Notes: generated from the sequence alone by a model not told the origin. Counted from the stretch's first letter, positions 27,140-34,906 are shown. The stretch: 37,731 nt of DNA from JBCBWG01 sp039039985 (GCA_039039985.1 JBCCOV010000023.1:1-37731), one strand, 5' to 3'. Numbers and translations are program-made.

Positions 27140-28176
27140 GCTGCCTGATCCATGGGAGAGCTGAGTGCCGCCGAAAGCCCACGAAGAACGGTCGCCACAC
27201 AGTCGCTGGTGCACAAATCACGGCGCACACGCTTTAAGACCTCGCCCCGATAGCCCGCGGCCTCCAAGTACCAGCCGATGTGTTTCCGGGCCTGCCGTAA
27301 CCCGGCATTGCTGCCGTAGTGCCGGAACATGTCGTCCATGTGCGCCAGCGCATGCTGCTGGCGCTGTTCGGCTGTCGCCGGTCCGGGATCGGACCCGGTT
27401 GCCAAAGCTGCAGCAATGCGTCCCGGCAGTTCCGGGCGCCCGTAAGCGCCGCGACCGACCATCACGGCATCAGCCCCCGAACGTGCGATGGCCTGTTTCG
27501 CATCAGCCGGCGTGTGAATGTCGCCATTCACGACCACCGGGATCGCAACAGCTGTCTTGACGCTTCGCACAAAGGCCCAATCGGCCTGGCCCTTGAAGAA
27601 CTGACAACGCGTCCTGCCGTGGACCGTCACCATGCGCACACCGGCCTGTTCCGCACGGCGCGCAAGCTCCGGAGCGTTGAGGGACGCGTGATCCCAACCC
27701 ATGCGCATTTTCAAGGTGACCGGCACGTCGACAGCGCCAACAGTTGCATCGATAAGTTCCAACGCATGGTTGAGGTCGCGCATCAGAGCGCTGCCGGACA
27801 ATCGACCGGTCACTTCCCGCGTTGGGCAGCCCATGTTGATGTCGATGATCTCCGCACCGGCATCGACAGCGACGCGGGCGCCTTCCGCCATCCAATAGGC
27901 ATCCCGACCGGCAAGTTGCATAACGAACGGGCGAACGCCGGCATCGGCGGCCTTCCAAACGGCGCGCCTACGCTCGCGAACGAGTTCTCGGCTTGCAACC
28001 ATTTCAGAAACAACAAGTCCGGCGCCAAGTTGCCGCGCCAATCGCCGAAACGGTGGGTCCGTCACGCCCGACATCGGCGCAAGAAAGACGCTGTTGGCGA
28101 CCGCGACACCGCCAATGTCAACTGCCGTAGGGGCATCGTTTGCGCCTGCATTGCACATGAATTGGTCAAAGTTCAT
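27136..28176 (-). CDS. dusB: tRNA-dihydrouridine synthase DusB (NifR3)
   Basis: FMN- and NADPH-dependent reduction of uridine to dihydrouridine in tRNA D-loops. The 346-residue TIM barrel shows LAPMSGVTDPPFRRL at the N-terminus, catalytic C117 in INMGCPTREV, TVHGRTR and GADAVMVGRGAYGRPEL. It is first in the dusB-ntrB-ntrC operon, an arrangement known from rhizobia and Rhodobacter, where the gene was named nifR3. It is divergent from ispDF. The second ATG (MCNAGAND) is a possible alternative start. Confidence 0.95.
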   Translation of the reverse strand: MNFDQFMCNAGANDAPTAVDIGGVAVANSVFLAPMSGVTDPPFRRLARQLGAGLVVSEMVASRELVRERRRAVWKAADAGVRPFVMQLAGRDAYWMAEGARVAVDAGAEIIDINMGCPTREVTGRLSGSALMRDLNHALELIDATVGAVDVPVTLKMRMGWDHASLNAPELARRAEQAGVRMVTVHGRTRCQFFKGQADWAFVRSVKTAVAIPVVVNGDIHTPADAKQAIARSGADAVMVGRGAYGRPELPGRIAAALATGSDPGPATAEQRQQHALAHMDDMFRHYGSNAGLRQARKHIGWYLEAAGYRGEVLKRVRRDLCTSDCVATVLRGLSAALSSPMDQAA

Positions 28177-28444
28177 CTATGCTCGTCATATGGGCAAACT
28201 AGGATGCAACGCTCAGTGTTGCAAGGGCCCTGCGCTGCATCGCAGCACAACGTAAATCGCGCAACATCCTGAGAACGCAGCGCACAGCGCAATTATTGCG
28301 AAAAAACGTTTGACGCCCGCGCCTAGAACTGTCCGTTTCAGCTGGCACAATGAGCGTGCCCCTGGATCGATCCGATCTGTTCTGCCTCTGTTGGTCGCTG
28401 CACCCTGCGCAGGCAGCGCCATCACAATCCAGCCGGAGTGAGAC
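28177..28444. promoter_or_regulatory. Divergent dusB / ispDF control region with hairpins
   Basis: The 268 bp should carry promoters for dusB-ntrBC (left) and ispDF (right). Visible repeats are TGCAAC/GTTGCA (28205-28210 and 28218-28223), CTGCG/CGCAG (28230-28245), AGGATG/CATCCT (28201-28206 and 28264-28269) and CGCAAT-t-ATTGCG followed by six A (28288-28306). The first three fall in the probable dusB leader and partly exclude each other. The last could be an operator. No convincing promoter hexamers were assigned. Confidence 0.4.
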
Positions 28445-29632
28445 GTGCAGATTGCCGCACTGATCGTTGCCGCGGGCCGCGGAGCCCGCATGGATCTGTC
28501 CGCCGCTCGCGAAAGCGAGGCCCGCGCACCGAAACAGTATCTTGTCATAGGTGGACAAACTGTTTTGCGGCGCACCATAGATGTCTTTGATCGCCATCCA
28601 GCTGTCGACAGCATACTGGTCATCACGCATCGTGACGACGGTGAACTTTATGCTGCGGCCACGGTGAGATGCGGCCCGAAACTTCTCCCGACGGTTCATG
28701 GTGGCTCAACCCGCCAGTCTTCGGTGCAAAACGGCTTGAAGGCACTCGCTGCCGCGTCGCCTGAAATCGTGTTGATCCATGACGCGGCGCGCCCATTTGT
28801 CAGTCACGATGAAATTTCAGGCGCTATCGCAGCTGCTAAGAAAACGGGCGGTGCGATTGTCGCGATCCCGTTGGCGGATACGTTAAAGCGCGCCGATGCC
28901 GGGAATCACGTCATTGAGACGCTTCCACGGGATGGGTTGTGGCGCGCGGCAACGCCGCAGGCCTTTCGTTACGAGGACATCCTGGCCGCCCACGCGGAAG
29001 CGGCAAACGTCGATGTCGCATTTACCGATGATGCCGCTGTCGCCGAGCACGCCGGTCTCCCGGTCAGCCTTGTCCCGGGCCGGCCGGAGAACTTCAAACT
29101 GACAACGCGTGAGGATCTTGCGATGGCCGAAGAGCGGCTCAAAGCCGGCGCGGCACCCGACGTGCGCTCCGGCATCGGCTTCGATGTCCACCGCCTGGTG
29201 CCGGGCGATCATGTCTGGCTGTGCGGCATCCGCATTCCACATGACGCCCGGTTGGATGGGCACTCAGACGCCGACGTCGGATTGCACGCGCTGACAGATG
29301 CGATCCTGGGGGCTATCGGAGATGGTGACATCGGTGCCCACTTCCCGCCGTCGGACCCGCAGTGGCGCGGTGCGGCCTCCGATCAGTTCCTGGCGGACGC
29401 AGCACGACGGGTATCGACGCGTGGCGGCAGGATTTCCAACGTGGATGTCACGTTGCTGTGCGAAGCCCCAAAGATCGGGCCGCATCGCGATGCCATGCGC
29501 GCCCGGATCTCAGAGATCCTGGCCATCGCGATCGATCGCGTCGGCGTCAAGGCCACAACAACAGAACGCCTCGGGTTCACCGGCCGCGGCGAAGGCATCG
29601 CCGCTATGGCCACCGCAACCGTGATTCTCTGA
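28445..29632 (+). CDS. ispDF: Bifunctional IspD/IspF (MEP isoprenoid pathway)
   Basis: A fusion of 2-C-methyl-D-erythritol 4-phosphate cytidylyltransferase and 2,4-cyclodiphosphate synthase, the usual alphaproteobacterial form. The IspD half (1-230) has LIVAAGRGAR and PKQYLVIGG, with a short extra stretch between them, and HDAARPFV. The IspF half (about 240-395) has metal ligands D247 and H249 (GFDVHRL) and H281, HSDADVGLHALTDA and the C-terminal TTTERLGFTGRGEGI. Start is GTG with GGAG upstream; 395 residues. Missing from the usual context is a directly following cinA. Confidence 0.96.
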   Translation: MQIAALIVAAGRGARMDLSAARESEARAPKQYLVIGGQTVLRRTIDVFDRHPAVDSILVITHRDDGELYAAATVRCGPKLLPTVHGGSTRQSSVQNGLKALAAASPEIVLIHDAARPFVSHDEISGAIAAAKKTGGAIVAIPLADTLKRADAGNHVIETLPRDGLWRAATPQAFRYEDILAAHAEAANVDVAFTDDAAVAEHAGLPVSLVPGRPENFKLTTREDLAMAEERLKAGAAPDVRSGIGFDVHRLVPGDHVWLCGIRIPHDARLDGHSDADVGLHALTDAILGAIGDGDIGAHFPPSDPQWRGAASDQFLADAARRVSTRGGRISNVDVTLLCEAPKIGPHRDAMRARISEILAIAIDRVGVKATTTERLGFTGRGEGIAAMATATVIL

Positions 29633-29731
29633 TCGCGAGCGGGCTGCGCATATGGCCAGCACGCATCAGACGCCAGCACTACCGCAGTCCTAATCATTTC
29701 CGCTTCAGGTGATTTCATATCGGCGCCCGCA

Positions 29732-29753
29732 GCCGGGCACTCCCGGTGCCGGC
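29732..29753. terminator. GC-rich hairpin downstream of ispDF
   Basis: GCCGG(g)CAC (29732-29740) pairs with GTGCCGGC (29746-29753) around a 5-nt loop, with one bulged G, 100 bases past the ispDF stop. No T-run follows. It could end the ispDF transcript by a factor-dependent route. The 14-bp palindrome at 29768-29781 follows closely. Confidence 0.4.
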
Positions 29754-29767
29754 CGGGATGTGAGATG

Positions 29768-29781
29768 GCTTCAGCTGAAGC
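29768..29781. repeat. 14-bp perfect palindrome
   Basis: GCTTCAGCTGAAGC is its own complement and lies midway between ispDF and the AT-rich membrane protein gene. It sits at the point where base composition changes. It could be a protein binding site or boundary feature; nothing else is visible. Confidence 0.35.
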
Positions 29782-29857
29782 GGCGTCACGAAACCGAAAA
29801 CATCACATTTGTACGTATTCCGCCTAAACGGAAGTAACGTCAAAATTGCTCAGTTGA

Positions 29858-30685
29858 TCACGTCCCCCGACGCTTCCCAAAACCAGTGTTACTCCGCAGC
29901 CTTTTGCCGGTTAATGACGCTTTTGTACCAGAGTATGCAGCCGGTCGGCTTGCGGAAAACGGATGATTTTCGTTCGTGTCTTTGGGCTCATCTTGCTCGC
30001 CATGTATGATGTAAACGAGAGCACTGATAAAGGTAATGACAGCGATCAAATCCAACGGGATAGGCAGGGAGTTGCTGATCTTAAGGACTGGAAATGACAC
30101 GAATGCAGCCAATGCAAACAACGGCGCCCCGATTGATTCACCGATAAACGGAACCATCTTGAATAAATTTGCGAATTTCGGCAAGTTTTGGATGACGATG
30201 ACAGTTGCTGCTAAACCGGCCATGATCCAAGACCAAGATTGCTTCTTATCGTTTGTGTGTTGACGAGCTGCGCATCTGAGCGTGGCAAGGAAGTAGCCAA
30301 ACCCCAACAAAGCGATCAGCGTGTAAGGCATTGGAAGCCGCAGCAATCCGGCCGCCAAGTTGGCACCGCTGAAGTTACCAACGCCGAACAGAAAACCAGA
30401 TGAACCAAAGACAAACGCGACAGCGGGGATGCTCCATAGGCCACTCATGTTCACAGCGCGGCACCGTCGAAACACTAAGATGCCCATCGCGATAGCAAAC
30501 ACAACGATCGCCAGGAACTTTAAGAATATGCCGGCAAAGACGGCAACCGCACCACAAGCCCCGCCGGTTCCTGAACACCCTGAAACGTCGATAATCAATG
30601 CCAATAGACTTGGAAACGCCGAAATGAAAGCGACCATGAGACCGAATGTCAGTAGCATTCTATCTCTAAAGTGTTCGCCACTCAT
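29858..30685 (-). CDS. AT-richer orphan polytopic membrane protein
   Basis: I do not recognise a family. From the ATG at 30685 (AGGTG upstream) it has 275 residues with about seven hydrophobic segments (11-33, 46-72, 82-103, 121-137, 152-167, 176-199, 209-228). A short loop bears two cysteines (C37, C44) in a Gly-rich setting, and a polar basic tail of about 45 residues ends it. Base composition is near 47-50 % GC in places, well below neighbours such as ispDF. Codon choice is more AT-tolerant. It stands between ispDF and an enolase-family gene with no operon partner, suggesting horizontal acquisition. An in-frame GTG at 30709 is a less likely start. Confidence 0.72.
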   Translation of the reverse strand: MSGEHFRDRMLLTFGLMVAFISAFPSLLALIIDVSGCSGTGGACGAVAVFAGIFLKFLAIVVFAIAMGILVFRRCRAVNMSGLWSIPAVAFVFGSSGFLFGVGNFSGANLAAGLLRLPMPYTLIALLGFGYFLATLRCAARQHTNDKKQSWSWIMAGLAATVIVIQNLPKFANLFKMVPFIGESIGAPLFALAAFVSFPVLKISNSLPIPLDLIAVITFISALVYIIHGEQDEPKDTNENHPFSASRPAAYSGTKASLTGKRLRSNTGFGKRRGT

Positions 30686-31058
30686 CAAGGCACCTATGCA
30701 CAAACCCACGTTGTGAAGACTGCCATAAGAATCGCGATATTCTCCTTACCCATATAGATATCTATTGACCTACATTGCATTTGCCTTCTCCGGCACGCCC
30801 CCGCAACGCTGCGCGCGCGCAAGGGCAAGCCGCTAGGCGCTACATTGCGCCCTTAACCGCGCCGGACTTGTTCGCGGAGCGGGAAGCATGATCATCGAGA
30901 AACGGCAGTCTCGTAAGCGATCAATCTGATCAGATCGGCGGCCGTCCGGGCGTCAACAACATCCGGTGGAGCACCCGGGCCACGTTTGCCTCTCGACCGC
31001 ATCTACATGTCCGGTGATAACGGATAGCTGTCGGCGCTTGCCGTGGCGGCAGCGCCTT
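30686..31058. other. Gene-poor 370-bp stretch, structured, possible small transcript
   Basis: No convincing protein gene is seen. It holds a perfect ATAGATATCTAT palindrome (30754-30765) in the likely promoter of the membrane protein, and AAGGGC/GCCCTT (30821-30826 and 30849-30854). There is a plus-strand 13-codon frame MIIEKRQSRKRSI (30888-30929) with GGAG and GGGAAG before its ATG. A minus-strand 19-codon frame (30694-30753) ends nine bases before the membrane protein ATG. A plus-strand TTGACC lies at 30765-30770. A terminator-like hairpin closes the stretch. Confidence 0.4.
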
Positions 31059-31060
31059 TT
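31033..31060 (+). terminator. Terminator-like hairpin with T-run, reading rightward
   Basis: GGCGC(t)TGCCG (31033-31043) pairs with CGGCAGCGCC (31047-31056) around TGG, ten base pairs with one bulge, followed by TTTT (31057-31060). As an intrinsic terminator it reads on the plus strand, where no gene precedes it. On the minus strand it sits directly behind the enolase-family stop codon but without a T-run, so it may simply end that gene. Confidence 0.5.
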
Positions 31061-32189
31061 AAGCAACCGAAAACTGCTCAAGTGCTCCGCGGTCGATTTC
31101 GATCCCCAGCCCGGGACCGTCCGGGATGGCAACGACGCCATCGACGTGCTCGATCGGCGCCTTCAGTACGGCCTGGCGGAAAGGGTGCTCCGAACGATCG
31201 AACTCAAGAATCGGCTCGAGCGCCCGATACCGCGGCGGCGTGTTTGGTAGCACCGCGAGGAGCTGCAGTGCAGCGGCCAGACCGATACCGGTGCCCCAGA
31301 CATGGGGGACATAACGGACGCCAAACGCGGTTGCCATGTCAGCGATCTTCTTACATTCGCTGAGACCACCGGCTGCGCATGTATCAGGTTGAATAATGTC
31401 GATCGCGCGTCGGGTGAGAATTTCGCGGAACCCCCAACGGGTATAGTCGCACTCGCCGCCGGCCACTGGAATCGGTTGACCGGACTTGACCGCGACATAG
31501 CTGTCCAGATCATCGGGAACCACCGGCTCCTCAAACCAACCGATGTCGCAGTCCGCGATAGCACGCCCGAGCGCAATCGCCTCGATCGCATCGAAGCCGT
31601 GGTTGGCATCCAGCATCAGCCCGAAGTTGTCACCGACTGCCGCGCGCACGGCGCGGATCAACGTCGCATCTTCCTGAACGCCAAACCCGATCTTCAATTT
31701 GGCTGCATGAAAGCCCTCGCGCTGATAACCGACGACCTCAGCGACAATGTAATCCAGCGGATCGCCGTCATCGGTTCGGTAGGTGCCGGTCGCGTAGGCC
31801 CGAACATCGCGTCGCAATGGTCCCCCCATCAGCCGATGGATGGGCTGACCCAAGTGCCGGCCTTTCAGATCCCACAACGCAATATCGACGCCGCTGAGTG
31901 CGGTAATCGCCAAACCCTTCTGCCCTTGGTCGCGAAACTGATTGTACAGCGTCTGCCAGTGTCGCTCCGTCGCAAGGCAGTCCTCGCCCACAAGGTAGGG
32001 AGCGTACGCCGCGACAATCGCAGCATTCAACGGCGCCGGTCCAAGGCACTCACCCCAACCCGTCGTCCCGTCCTCGGCAATGATCTCAACAACGCAGCTG
32101 CCACGCATGTCCGCGCGATTGAATGACCAGTGAAACGGCTGCGACAGCGGCGCTGCCAGAACGTGTGTACGAATGTCCGCAATTTTCAT
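31059..32189 (-). CDS. Enolase-superfamily enzyme, mandelate racemase subgroup
   Basis: A 376-residue mandelate racemase/muconate lactonizing-type enzyme. The N-terminal capping domain (1-120) is followed by a TIM barrel with K164/K166 (KLK), metal ligands D194 (DANHGFD), E220 (WFEEP) and E246 (GGEC), and the Asp-His pair D269 (IIQPD) and H296 (VPHVWGTG). The KxK plus His-Asp set is that of the mandelate racemase subgroup, typical of acid-sugar dehydratases and racemases. The substrate is not deducible. A glycine-rich loop and CAAGGLSECKKIAD are also family-like. It is divergent from a MarR regulator that probably controls it. Confidence 0.88.
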   Translation of the reverse strand: MKIADIRTHVLAAPLSQPFHWSFNRADMRGSCVVEIIAEDGTTGWGECLGPAPLNAAIVAAYAPYLVGEDCLATERHWQTLYNQFRDQGQKGLAITALSGVDIALWDLKGRHLGQPIHRLMGGPLRRDVRAYATGTYRTDDGDPLDYIVAEVVGYQREGFHAAKLKIGFGVQEDATLIRAVRAAVGDNFGLMLDANHGFDAIEAIALGRAIADCDIGWFEEPVVPDDLDSYVAVKSGQPIPVAGGECDYTRWGFREILTRRAIDIIQPDTCAAGGLSECKKIADMATAFGVRYVPHVWGTGIGLAAALQLLAVLPNTPPRYRALEPILEFDRSEHPFRQAVLKAPIEHVDGVVAIPDGPGLGIEIDRGALEQFSVA

Positions 32190-32369
32190 GGATTGGCCCT
32201 AAAATCACCCATCTCATCGCTCGGCGACGGCCCAACTGACCATTGCCTTACGGGCGCAGTCGCCGTTTCAGTCCCGTTTCCACTGGCGCAGACGTTGCCC
32301 ACAACTTTAGAATCACGGCATGTGGATATCCGAGGTTGTAGAGGCCAGACCTCGCGCTTGGGGGACACG
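32190..32369. promoter_or_regulatory. Divergent enolase-family / MarR control region
   Basis: The 180-bp gap contains CGGCGAC (32222-32228) mirrored by GTCGCCG (32259-32265), and CGAGGT (32331-32336) mirrored by ACCTCG (32349-32354). The second lies 16-39 bases before the MarR ATG. Either could be a MarR-type operator serving both genes. GGGGA precedes the MarR ATG. Confidence 0.4.
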
Positions 32370-32849
32370 ATGAACATGATGCCTGCGCCAATTGCGCATG
32401 ATCCGAATGATATCGCACGGATCGCTGAAGATACAGCATCTGCCTGCATTGCGACGCGCGTACGCCAGCTGAGTCGCATCATCACGCGGATGTACGATGA
32501 TGCTCTGCGACCGCACGGCATTACGGCAAGCCAATTCACGTTGCTGACCCAGTTGGCCAACCGCGATGGGATCACCGCGGTCGAGATCGGGTTTGCGCTC
32601 GACATTGAGAAGTCAACGCTATCGCGCAATCTCAAGCGACTGCTCGCCCTCGGGTTGATCATTATGGATCCGCCGGCCGGGCGTCGTGGACGTGGTTTGC
32701 ACCTGACGCCGAAAGGCCAGGCGGTGATCAAAGACGCCTATCCGTTGTGGGTCGATGCTCAGCACCGGACCGTTGCCGTGCTTGGCACAAGCAGCCGCGA
32801 ACTTCTCGACGGCCTGCTCACCAACGCAGACAAACTGGCGCCAGCCTGA
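32370..32849 (+). CDS. MarR-family transcriptional regulator
   Basis: A 159-residue winged-helix regulator. From the ATG at 32370 (GGGGA upstream) it shows the MarR core: RMYDDALRPHGITASQFTLL, then LTQLANRDGITAVEIGFALDI (recognition region with STLSRNLKRLLALGLI) and the wing DPPAGRRGRGLHLTPKGQAV. It ends with a dimerisation helix. The longer frame from 32130 overlaps the divergent enolase-family gene. Its ligand is unknown; the neighbouring enzyme is the obvious candidate target. Confidence 0.9.
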   Translation: MNMMPAPIAHDPNDIARIAEDTASACIATRVRQLSRIITRMYDDALRPHGITASQFTLLTQLANRDGITAVEIGFALDIEKSTLSRNLKRLLALGLIIMDPPAGRRGRGLHLTPKGQAVIKDAYPLWVDAQHRTVAVLGTSSRELLDGLLTNADKLAPA

Positions 32850-32880
32850 GGGCTTTACTCGCGTCAGCATTGCCCTAACG

Positions 32881-32923
32881 TCCAGACGGATATCGGCTCA
32901 TCGTTCGGGCACATCCGTCTGGA
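32881..32923 (+). promoter_or_regulatory. 11-bp inverted repeat overlapping the cinA ribosome binding site
   Basis: TCCAGACGGAT (32881-32891) and ATCCGTCTGGA (32913-32923) are perfect complements with a 21-nt loop. The GGAGG Shine-Dalgarno of cinA (32921-32925) shares three bases with the right arm. If the transcript includes both arms, ribosome access would be reduced. It may also serve as a terminator for the MarR gene ending at 32849, or as a DNA operator. Confidence 0.55.
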
Positions 32924-32929
32924 GGCAAC

Positions 32930-33424
32930 ATGTTTAAGCCAGAACTCATTGCGGCTGCAGAGGCCCTCTTGGCCCAGTCGCGCATCAACGGCTGGAAACT
33001 TGCGACGGCCGAGAGCTGCACGGGCGGTCTCGTCAGCGCCCTATTGACTGAAATTCCAGGCTCCTCAGACGTCTTCGACCGTGGGTTTGCCACCTACTCG
33101 AATGATGCCAAGTCTGCACTCTTGGGCGTCCCGGCAGATCTCATCACGCAACACGGCGCCGTCAGCGAGCAGGTCGCCCGGGCCATGGCAGCCGGAGCCT
33201 TGGCCAACAGCCAGGCAGATGCGGCGGTGGCGATTACGGGAGTTGCCGGCCCAGACGGTGGCACCGCGGAAAAACCGGTCGGGCTCGTCCATCTCGCAAC
33301 GTCAAATCGCACCGGGCAAACGCAGCACCAAGCTTTAAGGCTTGGAAACATTGGCCGTCATGACGTGCGGATGGAATCTGTTGCTGCAGCCGTCGCGATG
33401 CTGTCCGAGGCCGTTTCGACTTGA
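32930..33424 (+). CDS. cinA: CinA C-terminal family NMN amidohydrolase (PncC-like)
   Basis: A 164-residue stand-alone CinA C-terminal domain that deamidates nicotinamide mononucleotide in pyridine nucleotide salvage. Signatures are TAESCTGGLVSALLTEIPGSS (about residues 26-46, with catalytic Ser), FDRGFATYSN, and AVAITGVAGPDGGTAEKPVGLV. GGAGG lies four bases before the ATG, within the hairpin noted above. In related genomes it neighbours ispDF; here an insert separates them. Convergent with ratA across eight bases. Confidence 0.92.
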   Translation: MFKPELIAAAEALLAQSRINGWKLATAESCTGGLVSALLTEIPGSSDVFDRGFATYSNDAKSALLGVPADLITQHGAVSEQVARAMAAGALANSQADAAVAITGVAGPDGGTAEKPVGLVHLATSNRTGQTQHQALRLGNIGRHDVRMESVAAAVAMLSEAVST

Positions 33425-33432
33425 CCAAATCG

Positions 33433-33924
33433 TCAACTTCGTGATGGCGCCACCTGGCCGATTGAAACGCCATGCCTCGAACCATAAACATCATGCGCAC
33501 GCGCTTCGAACGCCGCCGCGAATCGTTTGAATGCCCGATCAAAGACCTGAGACACCAGGTAACCCAACAACGGGTTGCGAACCTCGTAAGCGATGTAGAA
33601 TTTGACGATGCATCCGGCAGGTGTCGGCGTGAAGGTCCACTCGTTCTCCATACGGGAAAACGGTCCACTGAGGTAGGTAACCCGGACGCGGGGTAATTCC
33701 GGCTCAAGCGTTACCCGGCTGGAAATCGTTTCACGGATGGCCTTGTAGCCCATCGTCATATCGGCAATCAGAACTTCGGTGCCATCCGCTTGCGGCTGTC
33801 GCGAGCGAACCACCATGCCCTCGCACAATGGCAGGAATCTTGGGTACTGATCGACGTCCGCAACCAGATCGAACATTTGTCGCGGAGAGAACGGAACCGG
33901 CCTCTGCGTACGAAACGTCTTCAT
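33433..33924 (-). CDS. Coq10/RatA-family START-like protein
   Basis: A polyketide-cyclase/START-domain protein of 163 residues, the alphaproteobacterial Coq10 homologue. Mitochondrial Coq10 supports respiratory function of coenzyme Q, while E. coli RatA was described as a ribosome anti-association toxin. The signatures VPFSPRQMFDLVADVDQYPRF and LPLCEGMVV are clear. The ATG at 33924 lies one base beyond the lipA stop, so they are probably coupled. Upstream in-frame starts would overlap lipA. Confidence 0.92.
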   Translation of the reverse strand: MKTFRTQRPVPFSPRQMFDLVADVDQYPRFLPLCEGMVVRSRQPQADGTEVLIADMTMGYKAIRETISSRVTLEPELPRVRVTYLSGPFSRMENEWTFTPTPAGCIVKFYIAYEVRNPLLGYLVSQVFDRAFKRFAAAFEARAHDVYGSRHGVSIGQVAPSRS

Positions 33925-33925
33925 A

Positions 33926-34906
33926 TCAGCGGGCCACCTCGCGAGACAGCGCACCATCACGCGCAGCACGCAAACGCGCGAAGTCGTCCCCGGCGTGATA
34001 GGACGACCGCGTCAGCGGCGACGCCGATACCATAAGGAAGCCCTTGGCATAGGCTGTCCGCTCGTAGGATTTGAACTCATCCGGCGTGACGTACCGCGCA
34101 ACCGGTGCATGCCGGCGCGTCGGCTGCAGGTACTGACCGATGGTTAGAAAGTCCACATCGGCGGCCCGGAGATCATCCATAACCTGGAGGACTTCCTCAC
34201 GGCGTTCACCAAGGCCAACCATGATCCCGGACTTTGTAAACTGCGCCGGGTCGAGCTCCTTCACCATCTGCAACAGGCGCAGCGAGTGGAAATACCGCGC
34301 ACCCGGCCGAATCTTAAGATACAGGCTCGGCACCGTCTCCAGGTTGTGATTGAAGACATCCGGTTTGGCCGCGACGACGGTCGCGATTGCGCCGTCCTTC
34401 CGCAGAAAGTCCGGTGTCAGGATCTCGACCGTTGCATCAGGTGCAGCTGAGCGGATGGCCGCTATCACCTGCGCAAAATGCTCCGCCCCCCCATCGGCAA
34501 GGTCATCGCGGTCGACGGATGTAATCACAACGTGCTTGAGACCCAGTTTGGCGACCGCGTCACCGACGCGTCGCGGCTCATCCACATCGAGCGGTTCAGG
34601 CAGCCCGGTCCGTACATTGCAAAAGGCACAGGCCCGCGTGCACGTATCGCCCATGATCATCATGGTCGCGTGGCGTTGGGTCCAACACTCACCGATGTTC
34701 GGGCAGCCAGCCTCTTCGCAGACCGTGTTGAGGCCGTGCTCGCGCACAATCGATTTCGTTTCGGCGTAAGTCTTTGAACCGGGCGCACGGACCCGGATCC
34801 AGTCTGGCTTCGCCAAAACGCCGGTTTCCGGACGATTGACCTTTTCGGGGTGACGCGGCCGATCCCCCCGATGTTCCGGCTTAACTCTGTCGATGAGCGT
34901 GACCAT
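33926..34906 (-). CDS. lipA: Lipoyl synthase LipA
   Basis: Radical SAM enzyme that inserts two sulfurs into protein-bound octanoyl groups of pyruvate and 2-oxoglutarate dehydrogenase subunits. The 326 residues show the auxiliary cluster C63, C68, C74 (CEEAGCPNIGEC) and the radical SAM cluster C89, C93, C96 (CTRACAFC). The C-terminal RSSYHAGDDF provides the serine ligand. Shine-Dalgarno GGAG is nine bases before the ATG and lies inside a 15-nt hairpin arm. The chain lpd ... lipA-ratA matches lipoate function of lpd complexes. Confidence 0.97.
   Translation of the reverse strand: MVTLIDRVKPEHRGDRPRHPEKVNRPETGVLAKPDWIRVRAPGSKTYAETKSIVREHGLNTVCEEAGCPNIGECWTQRHATMMIMGDTCTRACAFCNVRTGLPEPLDVDEPRRVGDAVAKLGLKHVVITSVDRDDLADGGAEHFAQVIAAIRSAAPDATVEILTPDFLRKDGAIATVVAAKPDVFNHNLETVPSLYLKIRPGARYFHSLRLLQMVKELDPAQFTKSGIMVGLGERREEVLQVMDDLRAADVDFLTIGQYLQPTRRHAPVARYVTPDEFKSYERTAYAKGFLMVSASPLTRSSYHAGDDFARLRAARDGALSREVAR

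Noticed and set aside
27319..28272. 317-codon plus-strand frame opposite dusB
   Set aside because: Antisense to DusB with intact catalytic motifs; no ribosome site or recognisable domain.
28445..29632. IspD-IspF fusion as a novelty
   Set aside because: This fusion is well known in Alphaproteobacteria and Epsilonproteobacteria.
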